64,000 nt of DNA from Neisseria montereyensis (GCF_024834045.1 NZ_JANUXW010000008.1:1-64000); one strand, 5' to 3'; counted from the stretch's first letter, positions 28,257 to 37,760 are shown. The notes: a model not told the origin generated them from the letters alone. Translations and numbers: made by a program.

Positions 28257-28277
28257 GAGTATAGTGGATTGAATGAA

Positions 28278-29411
28278 TCAGCGTAGTTCGGTATGCAGTC
28301 GGCTCAACCAAGTTGAGGCGTCGCGTCCCTGATAGGCAGTGCCGTCTCTGTTTAGCAAATGTAAACGGGTTCCGTTGGCCACCGGCTCTACATAAACGAT
28401 TAATTCCGGTCGTTCTTGTTGTACGGGTTCGGCTGCTTTTTTTCTACCGAAGATCCGTTTGAAGAAGCCGGGTTTGGTTTCGGTAACCGCTTGGCCTTCT
28501 TGAGGGGCGGGTTGCACCAATAGCGCATGGCGTTCTGCATTTTGGCCGATAACGGTTAAGCCGATACGGTCAAGTGCCAATGCGGTACGGCGCCAGTTGC
28601 GGTCGTAGTTGCCTTGTAACAACAGGGTGTTACCTTCAATTGTAGCCAAATCGGAAGCAGTGCGTGAGGCGGCAACACTATTGCCCAGAGCTTGTTCGGC
28701 TTGTGCCGCATCTACGCCCAAATATTGCATAAAGCGGGCCAAGAAAGCAGCTTCAAGGTTCGGGTCGTTAGGGCGCGGCTGCCACATGGTGGTATCTTCT
28801 TCTTTATCGGTATATACCTCTATCATGCCTTTATGGGCAAAGAATACATCGGTTGTATTGTTTCTACCCTGTTCGACACGGACGATAAATTTATCCCGTT
28901 CACCGGTGGAGTAAATACCACCTAAGCCGACACGTTCAAACAAACGGCGCAAGCCGTCTTGCGGGATTTTGGCGCGGTTTTCTGCCCATTCGGTTTCCAT
29001 TTGGCCGATAGCGGGTTCTTCCGATTGGATATTGAAGCCGTTTTCCTGCCAGAATACTTTCAACAACGGCCAGATTTCGGCAGGTTGTTTGCCGTCGATA
29101 ACCAACCAGCGTTGGCTGCCGTCGCGTTCCAAATGAACGCCTTTAACGCCTTGTAGGACGGTTTGGTTGGCGGCTTGTTGTTGCGCCGTATTTCTACGGT
29201 TGAGATCGCTGGCGCGTACGGCACCGCTGCCGGCCGGAATGTTGTACATATTGCCTTGATCGGGGTTGGTGAGATCAGGCGGTACGTCAAGACTGACAAT
29301 CTTGCGGGTTTGGCTTTGATAGTCCAGTTGCGGTTGTTCTTGTTTGTTGCTTGAGCAGGCTGCAAGGCTGATAAGCGCAGTGGTTAATATTACCGGCTTG
29401 ATACGGTTCAT
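28278..29411 (-). CDS. bamC: Outer membrane protein assembly factor BamC (lipoprotein)
   Basis: Lipoprotein of the BAM complex. The 377-residue product has a lipoprotein signal with lipobox SLAAC (Cys about 19), the conserved unstructured N-terminal segment VSLDVPPDLTNPDQGNMYNIP that contacts BamD, and two helix-grip domains (about residues 90-225 and 245-377). It lies 24 bp downstream of dapA, the same order as E. coli dapA-bamC. Confidence 0.92.
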   Translation of the reverse strand: MNRIKPVILTTALISLAACSSNKQEQPQLDYQSQTRKIVSLDVPPDLTNPDQGNMYNIPAGSGAVRASDLNRRNTAQQQAANQTVLQGVKGVHLERDGSQRWLVIDGKQPAEIWPLLKVFWQENGFNIQSEEPAIGQMETEWAENRAKIPQDGLRRLFERVGLGGIYSTGERDKFIVRVEQGRNNTTDVFFAHKGMIEVYTDKEEDTTMWQPRPNDPNLEAAFLARFMQYLGVDAAQAEQALGNSVAASRTASDLATIEGNTLLLQGNYDRNWRRTALALDRIGLTVIGQNAERHALLVQPAPQEGQAVTETKPGFFKRIFGRKKAAEPVQQERPELIVYVEPVANGTRLHLLNRDGTAYQGRDASTWLSRLHTELR

Positions 29412-29435
29412 ACGGTTATTCCTATATTCCTATGG

Positions 29436-30311
29436 TTAAATCAGTTTGGCTTTTTTCAAGGCGTTATATACTTTGGCTTGGCCGTCTGAAGAAAGTTCGA
29501 CAATGGGCAGGCGCACATAAGGGTTGCATTTGCCTAATTGGGAAAGTGCCCATTTGGGTGCGGCCGGGCTGGGTTCGCAAAACATAACGTCATAAACGGG
29601 AATCAATTGTTTGTTTAATAAGCGGGCCTGGGCATTATTGCCGGCAGCCGCTTCGTGGCACATATCGGCAAACTCTTTAGGCGCAACATTGGCGGCTACG
29701 CTAATCACACCGTCGCCGCCGCATAGCATAAAAGCCAATGCAGTGGGGTCGTCACCTGAATAAACGGCAAAACCTTCGGGTGCTTGGTTAATTAAGTCGG
29801 TTTCGCGGGCGATATCGCCGCTGGCTTCTTTCACCCCGATAATATTGGGGATTTCGGCCAGTCTTAAAATGGTTTCGTTGGTCATGTTCACAACGGTACG
29901 CCCGGGCACGTTGTAAAGAATCATGGGGATGGCAGTGGCTTCGGCAATGGCTTTGAAATGTTGATACATGCCTTCTTGCGAAGGTTTGTTGTAATAGGGG
30001 ACGACGGAAAGCGTACAGTCCGCCCCCAAACGCTCGGCGGCTTTGGAAAGCTCGATGGCTTCGGCGGTATTGTTGGCGCCGGTGCCGGCAATAATGGGGA
30101 TACGTTTATCGGCATGGCGGACGGTGGCTTCGATAACGGCCAAATGTTCTTCGACCGGTAAAGTGGCACTTTCGCCGGTTGTGCCTACGGCAACAATGGC
30201 ATCGGTTCCGCTTTCTATATGCCAGTCGATAAGGGTTTTGAGTTGGTCGAAATTGACGCTGCCATCCTGATTCATTGGGGTAACCAGGGCAACCAAACTA
30301 CCTTTTAACAT
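29436..30311 (-). CDS. dapA: 4-hydroxy-tetrahydrodipicolinate synthase
   Basis: Condenses pyruvate and aspartate semialdehyde in the lysine/diaminopimelate pathway. The start at 30311 ([17 protein letters not shown]) gives 291 residues. It has GTTGESATL, the Tyr of [15 protein letters not shown], the Schiff-base Lys in [10 protein letters not shown], and [13 protein letters not shown] lies near the 3' end (about 29480). Operon with bamC. Confidence 0.96.
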   Translation of the reverse strand: MLKGSLVALVTPMNQDGSVNFDQLKTLIDWHIESGTDAIVAVGTTGESATLPVEEHLAVIEATVRHADKRIPIIAGTGANNTAEAIELSKAAERLGADCTLSVVPYYNKPSQEGMYQHFKAIAEATAIPMILYNVPGRTVVNMTNETILRLAEIPNIIGVKEASGDIARETDLINQAPEGFAVYSGDDPTALAFMLCGGDGVISVAANVAPKEFADMCHEAAAGNNAQARLLNKQLIPVYDVMFCEPSPAAPKWALSQLGKCNPYVRLPIVELSSDGQAKVYNALKKAKLI

Positions 30312-30693
30312 GGTAAAGCCTTTATTTCTCAAACGTTCGGTAAAATTAGATTGATTGTAGCCTACTTTGTAATTGATGTGAAACATTGATTACAGACGGC
30401 CTGCAAAGGTTTGCAAAGGTTTTTGAGGCCGTCTGAAAGCCGATAAGCATGTTCGGATAGCCTGTTTCTATGCTGTTATGCTGAACAGGCAATGTTTTTC
30501 GGTGGTAAAGGGGTGATGAAAATTGAAGTAGGCGGCCAAATTGCTTACAATTCATGCTTACATTTTTTATCGTTTGATTACATATAACTAAACTGCCAAT
30601 TGCTGATAAATCAGGGCGGATGCCTGTGTGATTGGATAGGTTTTCATATGTTTGATTCAAACCATCGAAATTTTATATGAAAAGGAATGAAAT
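30312..30693. other. Intergenic region between dapA and the NCS2 permease gene
   Basis: A 382-bp gap between divergent genes. It holds two DUS in outward orientation (CAGACGGCCT at 30393-30402 and AGGCCGTCTG at 30426-30435) around a tandem GCAAAGGTTT duplication, and then AT-rich sequence that should contain the permease promoter and leader. No gene is seen. Confidence 0.6.
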
Positions 30694-32085
30694 ATGGCTG
30701 CTGCGCCAAACCCGAAAAACCATGATATTGATTTGGTTTACCGGTTGGAAGATAAACCGCCGTTTGCGAATGCACTTCTGAGCGCCATCACGCACTTATT
30801 GGCGATTTTTGTGCCGATGATTACGCCGGCGTTGATTGTCGGCGGGGCGTTGAAATTGCCGCCCGAGATGACGGCTTATCTGGTTTCGATGGCGATGGTG
30901 GCTTCGGGTATCGGCACGTTTCTTCAGGTGAACCGCTTCGGGCCGGTCGGGTCGGGGCTGTTGTCGATTCAGTCGGTGAACTTCTCTTTTGTCGGCGTGA
31001 TGATTTCTTTGGGTTTGGGCATGCAGGAGCAGGGGCTGGACGAACATGCCATGGTGTCGGCGCTGTTGGGCGTGGCCTTTGTCGGCGCTTTTTTAGTGGC
31101 CGGTTCGGCATGGTTGCTGCCTTATCTGAAAAAAGTGATTACGCCGACGGTGAGCGGTGTGGTGGTAATGATGATTGGTTTGAGCCTGATTGGTGTGGCG
31201 ATTACCGAATTCGGCGGCGGCTTTGCTGCGATGGGTAATAATACTTTCGGCTCTTGGCAGAATATCGCATTGGCGGCGTTTGTGTTGGTGGTGGTGCTGT
31301 TTTTTAACAGCCTGAAAAACCCGCTATTGCGCATGAGCGGTATTGCGGTGGGGATGATTGCCGGTTATGTGGTGGCCTTGTTTTTGGGAATGGTGGACTT
31401 TTCCGTATTAAACGATTTGCCGCTGATAACCGTGCCGGTGCCGTTTAAATACGGTTTTGATTTTCAATGGACCGCGTTTCTGGTGGCGGGATTGGTGTAT
31501 CTGCTGAGTATTTTTGAAGCTGTCGGCGATTTAACGGCAACGGCAATGGTATCCGGCGAGGATTATGAGGGTGCAGTATTTCGGAAACGTTTGCGCGGCG
31601 GTGTGTTGGCAGATGGTTTGGTTTCCGTGATTGCAACGGCGCTCGGTTCGCTTCCGCTAACAACGTTTGCCCAAAACAACGGTGTGATTCAGATGACGGG
31701 TGTGGCTTCGCGCCATGTCGGTAAATACATTGCGGTGATTTTGGTGTTGTTAGGTTTGTTCCCCATAGTCGGCCGTGCTTTTACAACGATTCCGAGCCCT
31801 GTGATTGGCGGTGCGATGGTGTTGATGTTCGGCCTGATTGCCATTGCCGGTGTACGGATTATTATGACCAACGGTATTAACCGCAGGGAAGCGGTGATTG
31901 CGGCGACTTCTATCGGATTGGGTTTGGGGGTGAGCTTTAAGCCGGAAGTGTTCGCCCTGCTGCCGGTGAAAGAGCTTTTTCAAAATCCGATTTGTATGGG
32001 CGGCGTGGCAGCCTTGCTGATGAATCTGATTATGCCGCGTGATCATGGTGAAAAAGTGTATTTAACCGATGATTCGGATATTTGA
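30694..32085 (+). CDS. NCS2 family purine (xanthine/uric acid type) permease
   Basis: Inner-membrane nucleobase symporter of 463 residues with about 12-14 hydrophobic segments. Family features: HLLAIFVPMITPALIVGGAL near the N-terminus, FGPVGSGLLSIQSVNFSF, SIFEAVGDLTATAMVSGEDY (the conserved Glu/Asp region) and PLTTFAQNNGVIQMTGVASRHVGKYIA, which is the NCS2 signature with the NGVIQMTGVASR pattern of the xanthine/urate subgroup. An AAAAGGAATG site precedes the ATG. Which base it carries is not settled by sequence. Confidence 0.88.
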   Translation: MAAAPNPKNHDIDLVYRLEDKPPFANALLSAITHLLAIFVPMITPALIVGGALKLPPEMTAYLVSMAMVASGIGTFLQVNRFGPVGSGLLSIQSVNFSFVGVMISLGLGMQEQGLDEHAMVSALLGVAFVGAFLVAGSAWLLPYLKKVITPTVSGVVVMMIGLSLIGVAITEFGGGFAAMGNNTFGSWQNIALAAFVLVVVLFFNSLKNPLLRMSGIAVGMIAGYVVALFLGMVDFSVLNDLPLITVPVPFKYGFDFQWTAFLVAGLVYLLSIFEAVGDLTATAMVSGEDYEGAVFRKRLRGGVLADGLVSVIATALGSLPLTTFAQNNGVIQMTGVASRHVGKYIAVILVLLGLFPIVGRAFTTIPSPVIGGAMVLMFGLIAIAGVRIIMTNGINRREAVIAATSIGLGLGVSFKPEVFALLPVKELFQNPICMGGVAALLMNLIMPRDHGEKVYLTDDSDI

Positions 32086-32109
32086 TTGATAGTATTGATA
32101 GTAATGAAT

Positions 32110-32140
32110 AAGGCCGTCTGAAAATGATTTCAGACGGCCT
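32110..32140 (+). terminator. Inverted-DUS terminator after the NCS2 permease gene
   Basis: AAGGCCGTCTGAAA / TTTCAGACGGCCT hairpin about 25 bases beyond the permease stop codon. Confidence 0.8.
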
Positions 32141-32188
32141 GACATTTTAGTAAAGCTTATTCAGTTTTTAACGGGTGATGCCCGCTAA

Positions 32189-32395
32189 TTATTGCCCACT
32201 TCGGGATTTATTCAGTTCATCTACCGTCATTTCCGGGCGCATTTCTACGCTGTCACGATGACCTTCCCGAACGCAGGCCGGATTGCCTAAACCATAACAT
32301 GTTTCGGCCGATGGGCCGTTGCCATAGTATTCATCCATAACCGAGCAGGCCGATAATGATAACAATACGCTAAGACTTAAGAATAAATATTTCAT
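32189..32395 (-). CDS. Small putative lipoprotein (68 residues)
   Basis: The product has a lipoprotein signal peptide (MKYLFLSLSVLLSLSAC, lipobox LSAC, Cys17) and a 51-residue polar tail with two further cysteines in ETCYGLGNPACVRE, which could form a disulfide in the periplasm. Function unknown. It follows ispH on the same strand after about 75 bp and has a plausible ribosome binding site (AAAGGCGAATAAAATG). Confidence 0.75.
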   Translation of the reverse strand: MKYLFLSLSVLLSLSACSVMDEYYGNGPSAETCYGLGNPACVREGHRDSVEMRPEMTVDELNKSRSGQ

Positions 32396-32469
32396 TTTAT
32401 TCGCCTTTATTTGAGTTGCCGGTTTTTACAGCATACTATAAAAGCGTTCATAATTCAGTAAAAAATCAT

Positions 32470-33408
32470 TTATTCTTTACGCAATGCCTTGGGTAATACA
32501 AAAACAATGCTTTCTTCTACGCCTTCGCCTTCGCGTACGGTATCGTGTCCCCAGCTTTGAATGGTTTCAATCACTTCCTGTACCAAAACTTCCGGTGCCG
32601 ACGCGCCGGCGGTTACGCCGACACGGCTTTTGTTTTCAAACCATTCGCGTTGCAGATAGCCGGCATTGTCGACCATATAAGAATCCACTCCACGCAAAGC
32701 CGCCACTTCGCGCAAACGGTTGCTGTTGGATGAGTTGGGCGAGCCGACCACAATCACAATATCGCATTCGGCAGCTAAGTCTTTGACGGCTTCCTGACGG
32801 TTGGTGGTGGCATAGCAGATATCCTCTTTATGCGGGCTGCGGATATTCGGGAAACGTGCTTGCAAAGCTTCGATAATATCGCGGGTTTCGTCCACCGATA
32901 GGGTGGTTTGGCTGACATGGGCGAGCTTATCGGGATTGCGCACATTTAAACGGGCAACATCATCCACCGTTTCGACCAACAGCATGGTATCTTTCGGCAA
33001 TTGCCCCATTGTGCCTTCCACTTCGGGGTGGCCGGCATGGCCAATCATAATAATCTGATAACCCTGCGAATCTAAGCGGGAAACTTCTTTGTGTACTTTC
33101 GTGACCAGCGGGCAGGTGGCATCGAATACTTGAAAACCACGTTCGGCCGCTTCGTCCTGAACCGCTTTGGAAACGCCGTGTGCGGAATAAATCAGCGTTG
33201 CCCCTTCCGGCACATCGGCTAAATCTTCGATAAAAATAGCGCCTTTTTCGCGCAGATTGTCGACAACGAATTTATTGTGTACCACCTCGTGGCGTACATA
33301 AATCGGCGCGCCGAATTCTTCTAATGCACGCTCTACAATACTGATGGCGCGGTCCACACCGGCGCAAAAGCCGCGCGGGTTGGCTAAGATAATGGTTTTT
33401 TTTATCAT
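32470..33408 (-). CDS. ispH: 4-hydroxy-3-methylbut-2-enyl diphosphate reductase
   Basis: Last enzyme of the MEP isoprenoid pathway, a [4Fe-4S] protein. The 312-residue product has all three cluster cysteines: [12 protein letters not shown] (about 14), [14 protein letters not shown] (about 98) and [10 protein letters not shown] (about 199), and the catalytic Glu region. It lies 22 bp downstream of lspA, the common lspA-ispH pair. Confidence 0.97.
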   Translation of the reverse strand: MIKKTIILANPRGFCAGVDRAISIVERALEEFGAPIYVRHEVVHNKFVVDNLREKGAIFIEDLADVPEGATLIYSAHGVSKAVQDEAAERGFQVFDATCPLVTKVHKEVSRLDSQGYQIIMIGHAGHPEVEGTMGQLPKDTMLLVETVDDVARLNVRNPDKLAHVSQTTLSVDETRDIIEALQARFPNIRSPHKEDICYATTNRQEAVKDLAAECDIVIVVGSPNSSNSNRLREVAALRGVDSYMVDNAGYLQREWFENKSRVGVTAGASAPEVLVQEVIETIQSWGHDTVREGEGVEESIVFVLPKALRKE

Positions 33409-33430
33409 AAAATTTTCATTAAACGTCTTT

Positions 33431-33937
33431 TCAGACGGCCTCTTGAGTTTGGGTATCGTTTTTCTTATGTTTAAAACCGTCTAAAACCAGTAGAACGGCG
33501 CCGACGCAAATAAAGCTGTCGGCAATATTAAAAGCCGGATAATACCAGTCTTTCCAATAAAATAACAAAAAATCAACAACGTGGCCGTAAACCAAACGGT
33601 CGATAACATTGCCGAACGCACCGCCGATAACCATGGCAGCACCGATTTTGCCCCATGTGCCGAAATCGTCCCGGATAATGGCGCGCGCCAGATAAAAACT
33701 GATAACGACCGCCAAAGCCAAGAAAACATATTTTTGCCAGCCGCCGGCATCGGCCAAAAAGCTGAATGCGGCACCGGTGTTGTAAACCAAAGTCAGGTCA
33801 AAAAAATCGGGGATAATATTCAGGCGTTCGGCGAATTGAAAATTTTTCAATATCGCCAGTTTGGTGATTTGGTCGAACACAATGGCAACAGCGGCCAACA
33901 GCCAGTATCGGATTTTAGAAGGTTTCTGAGTGGTCAT
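33431..33937 (-). CDS. lspA: Lipoprotein signal peptidase (signal peptidase II)
   Basis: Membrane aspartyl protease that cleaves lipoprotein signal peptides before the lipobox Cys. The start at 33937 ([14 protein letters not shown]) gives 168 residues and four membrane helices. The catalytic motifs are present: [19 protein letters not shown] (Asp) and FNIADSFI (Asp). Coupled with ispH. A DUS overlaps the C-terminal end near 33430. Confidence 0.96.
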   Translation of the reverse strand: MTTQKPSKIRYWLLAAVAIVFDQITKLAILKNFQFAERLNIIPDFFDLTLVYNTGAAFSFLADAGGWQKYVFLALAVVISFYLARAIIRDDFGTWGKIGAAMVIGGAFGNVIDRLVYGHVVDFLLFYWKDWYYPAFNIADSFICVGAVLLVLDGFKHKKNDTQTQEAV

Positions 33938-34158
33938 GCGTACGTTGTGATGTGGATAACAAAAAACGCATTTTACCCGAATCACAAGGCGGCGTGGTCG
34001 ATTTGCACTTTATTATTCTAAAATAATCTTACCAATCCGCTTGATTTATCCGCTTTACACGCCATGTGTTTCAGACGGCCTTTAGGTATAATCCGAACCA
34101 TATGTTATCGCTGTTTATTTAAACAGGCCGTCTGAAACACTTCAAACAGGAAACCGAT

Positions 34159-34935
34159 ATGACTGCTGCACCGGAAGCCAAATACACCGAAGAAACCGTA
34201 TTATGGGTAAAACACCACACCCCGAAACTGATGACTTTTGCCATTACCCGCCCCGAAGCCTACCGCTTTGCCGCCGGCCAGTTTTCGCGCTTGGGATTCC
34301 ACGATGGTGAAGGCTTTATCTGGCGCGCCTATTCGGTGGTTTCTGCGGAATATGCGGATACTTTGGAATATTTTGCGGTTTTAATTGAAAACGGCCCGAT
34401 GTCTGCCAAGCTGGCTGTTTTAAAAGAGGGCGATAAAATATTGTTGGACAAAACCGCGACCGGATTTTTACTACCCGAACGCTTCCCCGATGGCAAGGAT
34501 TTGATTTTGCTGTGTACCGGTTCGGGCATTGCGCCGTTTTTATCGATTTTGGAACAGCCTGAAATCTGGCAGCGTTTCGAACATATCGGCTTGGCACATT
34601 CCGTTTCTTATGCCGACGAGTTGATTTTTAGCGGCCGTATTGCCGCTTTGGCCGAACACCCGCTGATTGACGAGCATTTCCACAAACTGCACTTTGTGCC
34701 TGTGGTCACACGCGAGGCTGCCGATGGCGCGCTTGGCAAACGGTTGCCGGAGTTGCTGCGAAACGGCGAACTTGCCGATGCCATGAAACTGCCGTTTACG
34801 CCGCAAGATACCCGTTTTATGGTATGCGGCAATCCCGCTATGGTGAAAGATACTTTCCAAGCCCTGATGGATATGGGCTTCGCCATGCACCGCAACCGTG
34901 TGCCGGGGCAGATTATGATGGAAAACGGGTTTTAA
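34159..34935 (+). CDS. fpr: Ferredoxin--NADP reductase (Fpr type)
   Basis: FAD flavoprotein passing electrons between NADPH and ferredoxin/flavodoxin. The 258-residue product has the FAD-binding RAYSVVS, the NADP-binding LLCTGSGIAPFLS, CGNPAMVKD, and the bacterial-type short C-terminus (IMMENGF). The ATG has a moderate GGAAACC site. A DUS precedes the gene and a TATAAT at 34087 may be part of its promoter. Confidence 0.93.
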   Translation: MTAAPEAKYTEETVLWVKHHTPKLMTFAITRPEAYRFAAGQFSRLGFHDGEGFIWRAYSVVSAEYADTLEYFAVLIENGPMSAKLAVLKEGDKILLDKTATGFLLPERFPDGKDLILLCTGSGIAPFLSILEQPEIWQRFEHIGLAHSVSYADELIFSGRIAALAEHPLIDEHFHKLHFVPVVTREAADGALGKRLPELLRNGELADAMKLPFTPQDTRFMVCGNPAMVKDTFQALMDMGFAMHRNRVPGQIMMENGF

Positions 34936-34954
34936 ATTGGGAAATATAAATAAT

Positions 34955-34984
34955 AAAAACTGCTGATATGTGTCAGCAGTTTTT
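34955..34984. terminator. Bidirectional terminator between fpr and the methyltransferase gene
   Basis: Perfect 12-bp stem AAAAACTGCTGA / TCAGCAGTTTTT with loop TATGTG. Unlike most terminators in the window it contains no DUS. It marks the left edge of the AT-rich segment. Confidence 0.85.
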
Positions 34985-35092
34985 ATTATAGAAGCGTTCT
35001 AGTATTCCATATGTTATTTAAAATTTATATATTTTCGAATAGTTTGGAATAAATAATTACAAAGTGGATATTAAACTTTTTTATGAACCTGA

Positions 35093-35941
35093 TTATTTCC
35101 TAGCGGGGATATTAATACTGTCGCTATAAATCATTACTTCAGAGCCTTTGGTTTTTTTATAAGCACAATAAGCTAAAAAATACTCATCTTGTCGATAATC
35201 CTTGTATATTTCTTTAATCTCATCACAATTGTCGTAGGATACAATCCAAGGTGTGTTGATTGTGGCTAATGCTTGACAGATAGCAACATGATCATCATGG
35301 TTGTAAAAATTTCGGTAAAGTCCTTGTCCTTTTACATAGTAAGGGGGGTCAAGATAGGCTAATGATTGCGGGGGCAATAAATCATCTACCTGTCCAAGCA
35401 GATCTAATGCATCTAAGTGATAAATATGGATAGATGCCGAATATTTAGCAATACGAGTAATCAAACTGGCTAAACGAACTTTATTAAAGCGTGCATCCAA
35501 CTTGTATGTCCCGTTTTGAGCTTTGCCCCCGATTACGCCTGCTTTCAGGATACCGGACCGGTTTGTACGGTTGAGATAGAAAGCAGCAAAGCCATGTTCT
35601 AATGATGAATAATTATCAGGTTGGTTAAGAATATTTTTTTGATGCTCCCATTCATTAATGTTTAAAGGGGTTTGTTCAAGTAACCGCAAAAAATTATCTG
35701 TATCTTTAACCATGGAACGCCAAAAATGATAAATTGCGGGATCAGCATCATTGATATGAATGTCAGAGGCATAGCCGTTAAAAAGTAAATCCAATGCAAC
35801 GCCCGCACCACCTGCAAATGGTTCTAAATAATGGCCACCTTTTAAATCATTAGCCTCAATTACTGATTTAACAAACGGTGCAAAAGCCCCTTTGCCACCG
35901 GGGTAGCGTAAAGGGGTAAGGGGTTTTGAGTGTCCGGCCAT
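35093..35941 (-). CDS. D12-class (Dam-type) DNA N6-adenine methyltransferase
   Basis: SAM-dependent DNA methyltransferase of 282 residues. It shows LRYPGGKGAF (about 11-20), SAM motif I YLEPFAGGAGVAL (about 38-50), INDADP, the NRTNRSG segment and the catalytic motif IV YLDPPYY (DPPY about 198-201), the order of the alpha group to which Dam belongs. The target site cannot be read from sequence. No restriction endonuclease is adjacent. It lies 56 bp downstream of an OLD-like ATPase gene on the same strand and probably forms an operon with it. The ribosome binding site is weak. The region is AT-rich without DUS, suggesting acquisition. Confidence 0.88.
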   Translation of the reverse strand: MAGHSKPLTPLRYPGGKGAFAPFVKSVIEANDLKGGHYLEPFAGGAGVALDLLFNGYASDIHINDADPAIYHFWRSMVKDTDNFLRLLEQTPLNINEWEHQKNILNQPDNYSSLEHGFAAFYLNRTNRSGILKAGVIGGKAQNGTYKLDARFNKVRLASLITRIAKYSASIHIYHLDALDLLGQVDDLLPPQSLAYLDPPYYVKGQGLYRNFYNHDDHVAICQALATINTPWIVSYDNCDEIKEIYKDYRQDEYFLAYCAYKKTKGSEVMIYSDSINIPARK

Positions 35942-35997
35942 AAATTAAACTTTATTAGAAAGATTTTCAATATCATATAGGGTGATCTTAGGTAGCG

Positions 35998-37704
35998 TTA
36001 GATCCTTTGAGTTTGTAATTTGGCTTCTTGAGGCCATGATTCTGGATCAAGTTTATGTAATAATGCAACTTGTCGGAAGCAGAAACGTAAATCACGATAG
36101 AATTGTTCCAATTCATTATAATGATTATCTAACCAATAATCTAAAATAAGTGTGAACTCTTCACGGTGCTGCTTAAAAAGTTCTTTATTTAAAGTCCTCT
36201 CCATTCCCTTGGTGGATCCACCTTCATTTTTAGTAGTATTAAGTTGCGTTTGTATGTCTAAAATATGAGGTTGGATTTCATTTGTATATCTTTGCTTTGT
36301 AAAACCCGATGATAGAGCTGGATTACTATCCCAAAATTCACGTCCATTTGATAAATCTTCACAATAATCAAAAATCATTTTTTCAGGGCTTTTGCTGCCA
36401 GGTAATACAATGATATTACGTTTGGTTTGTTTCTGTCCTGTATTATCCCCATCTAAGATGCATATGGAGTTCATGGTATTGGTATCAAGATAAGTATCCT
36501 GGAAGATTTGTTTCAAGACGTTGCAGCCAATACTAGCCTCTACGAAATGGAAATGTGTACGTAACTGATTAAAATATTTGCAATGTGTTGCAAAATAGCC
36601 AAATATACTATTTAAAATAACCCGTGCTTCTTCATCTTCAGTAAAAATAGGAATCTTTGCAATATAGCTATAACTTCTTTGTTGAATTTCTTGTAAATGT
36701 CGTTCAATTTTTTGAATACTTGGCTCAGGTAATAGAGTAATATGATCACCTTGGTGAGTTAGATAATTAACTTTAACATATTTTTTGTAAGAGCCGCTTA
36801 ATAATTTATTAAGCAAATATAGACTATGAGTAGTAAAAAATACTTGTATTTTATATGCCTCAGAGTATTGAATTAGTACATTTAGTAGACGTAGTTGCAT
36901 TGCAGGATGTAATGTAGCATCCAGCTCATCAATTAGTAATATGGAGGCGGTGCGATAATTGTCGGTATGGTAATTCGGGGAGTGTTCATAGTAATAACGT
37001 AGTAATACTAAGTTTTTGAGAATTACAATAATGTTATCTTCACCAGCAGAAGCTGTATTAGAGTCAATACCATCTTGATTAGTATTATATTCTGTTCGCG
37101 TTTTAATGTTTTCAATAATTTGTGACTTAGATTCTTGAATCTTAATGCCAGCAATTTCATTAACTAGAGTATGGAAAATATCGTTGTACTCATTAGGAAG
37201 TTCTTTGTGGACTTTTTTTTGTGGTGTGTCATCACTTAACTCACCAAATGGTACCAGCCTTGTAAGGCTTAGATAAACTGTACGAAGTGTTGGCAGTCCC
37301 TCCCCTTTGGTTGCATGGGAAGGAATGAGTCTAAAGCGAGACTTTGCATGCTCAGTAGAGTTATGTCGCCTAAATTCTATTTTTATATTTTTGTCATATT
37401 CAATCTTAAACAGTGCTCCCGAATGATTAGGAGCAGGATTGTTATATTTGCGGTCACCTTTTGTTAATAGTTCAATTTTAGGATTAATTTGAGCAGAAAT
37501 TTTATTGATAATTAATAATTGAGATTTAGGGCTAAGTAGTGTAGTTTTTGTATTCTCAGCCTTAAAAGCATTGCTGATTAAATATAAAATAGAAGATTTG
37601 CATGTACCATTCATGCCAGAAAGTACATTGATATTTTGATGAAAAGATAATTCTAAAGGAGCTTTTAAACGGCGATAGTGATTAAAAATAATGCGATTAA
37701 TCAT
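35998..37704 (-). CDS. OLD-like ATPase with C-terminal TOPRIM-like domain (candidate defence protein)
   Basis: The 568-residue product begins with an SMC/ABC-type ATPase domain: Walker A GMNGTCKSS (residues 30-38, Cys where Gly is normal), signature-like TASAGEDN (about 217-224), Walker B ILLIDELDATLHP (255-267) and H-loop TTHS (291-294). After residue about 340 a TOPRIM-like segment follows, with acidic TEDEEARVIL (355-364) and the DxD motif ICILDGDN (414-421), as in OLD-family nucleases. The C-terminal 120 residues are polar and helical. An AAAAGGA site lies 7 bases before the ATG, which overlaps a 19-codon ORF as ATGA. Followed by a DNA adenine methyltransferase gene. A role in DNA surveillance or phage defence is inferred. 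Confidence 0.8.
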   Translation of the reverse strand: MINRIIFNHYRRLKAPLELSFHQNINVLSGMNGTCKSSILYLISNAFKAENTKTTLLSPKSQLLIINKISAQINPKIELLTKGDRKYNNPAPNHSGALFKIEYDKNIKIEFRRHNSTEHAKSRFRLIPSHATKGEGLPTLRTVYLSLTRLVPFGELSDDTPQKKVHKELPNEYNDIFHTLVNEIAGIKIQESKSQIIENIKTRTEYNTNQDGIDSNTASAGEDNIIVILKNLVLLRYYYEHSPNYHTDNYRTASILLIDELDATLHPAMQLRLLNVLIQYSEAYKIQVFFTTHSLYLLNKLLSGSYKKYVKVNYLTHQGDHITLLPEPSIQKIERHLQEIQQRSYSYIAKIPIFTEDEEARVILNSIFGYFATHCKYFNQLRTHFHFVEASIGCNVLKQIFQDTYLDTNTMNSICILDGDNTGQKQTKRNIIVLPGSKSPEKMIFDYCEDLSNGREFWDSNPALSSGFTKQRYTNEIQPHILDIQTQLNTTKNEGGSTKGMERTLNKELFKQHREEFTLILDYWLDNHYNELEQFYRDLRFCFRQVALLHKLDPESWPQEAKLQTQRI

Positions 37705-37760
37705 TGGTATATCCTTTTGTAATGACAGAATGCATAATTGATTTGAAGAGTATATTTCAT
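37701..37760 (-). CDS. Short upstream ORF translationally coupled to the OLD-like ATPase gene
   Basis: A 19-codon ORF (MKYTLQINYAFCHYKRIYQ) with an ideal AAAGGAG ribosome binding site 5 bases before its ATG. Its TGA stop overlaps the ATPase start as ATGA. It may be a true small protein, a leader that controls ATPase translation, or a decayed remnant. Good signals, unknown function. Confidence 0.5.
   Translation of the reverse strand: MKYTLQINYAFCHYKRIYQ

Noticed and set aside
28260-28270. TATAGTGGATT, resembling the terminal repeat of neisserial Correia elements
   Set aside because: Only about 11 bases match and no second end or typical internal sequence was seen nearby; treated as chance or at most a remnant.
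30560-30693. Purine or xanthine riboswitch in front of the NCS2 permease gene
   Set aside because: The leader is long enough, but no conserved riboswitch core could be recognised by eye; a covariance-model search would decide.
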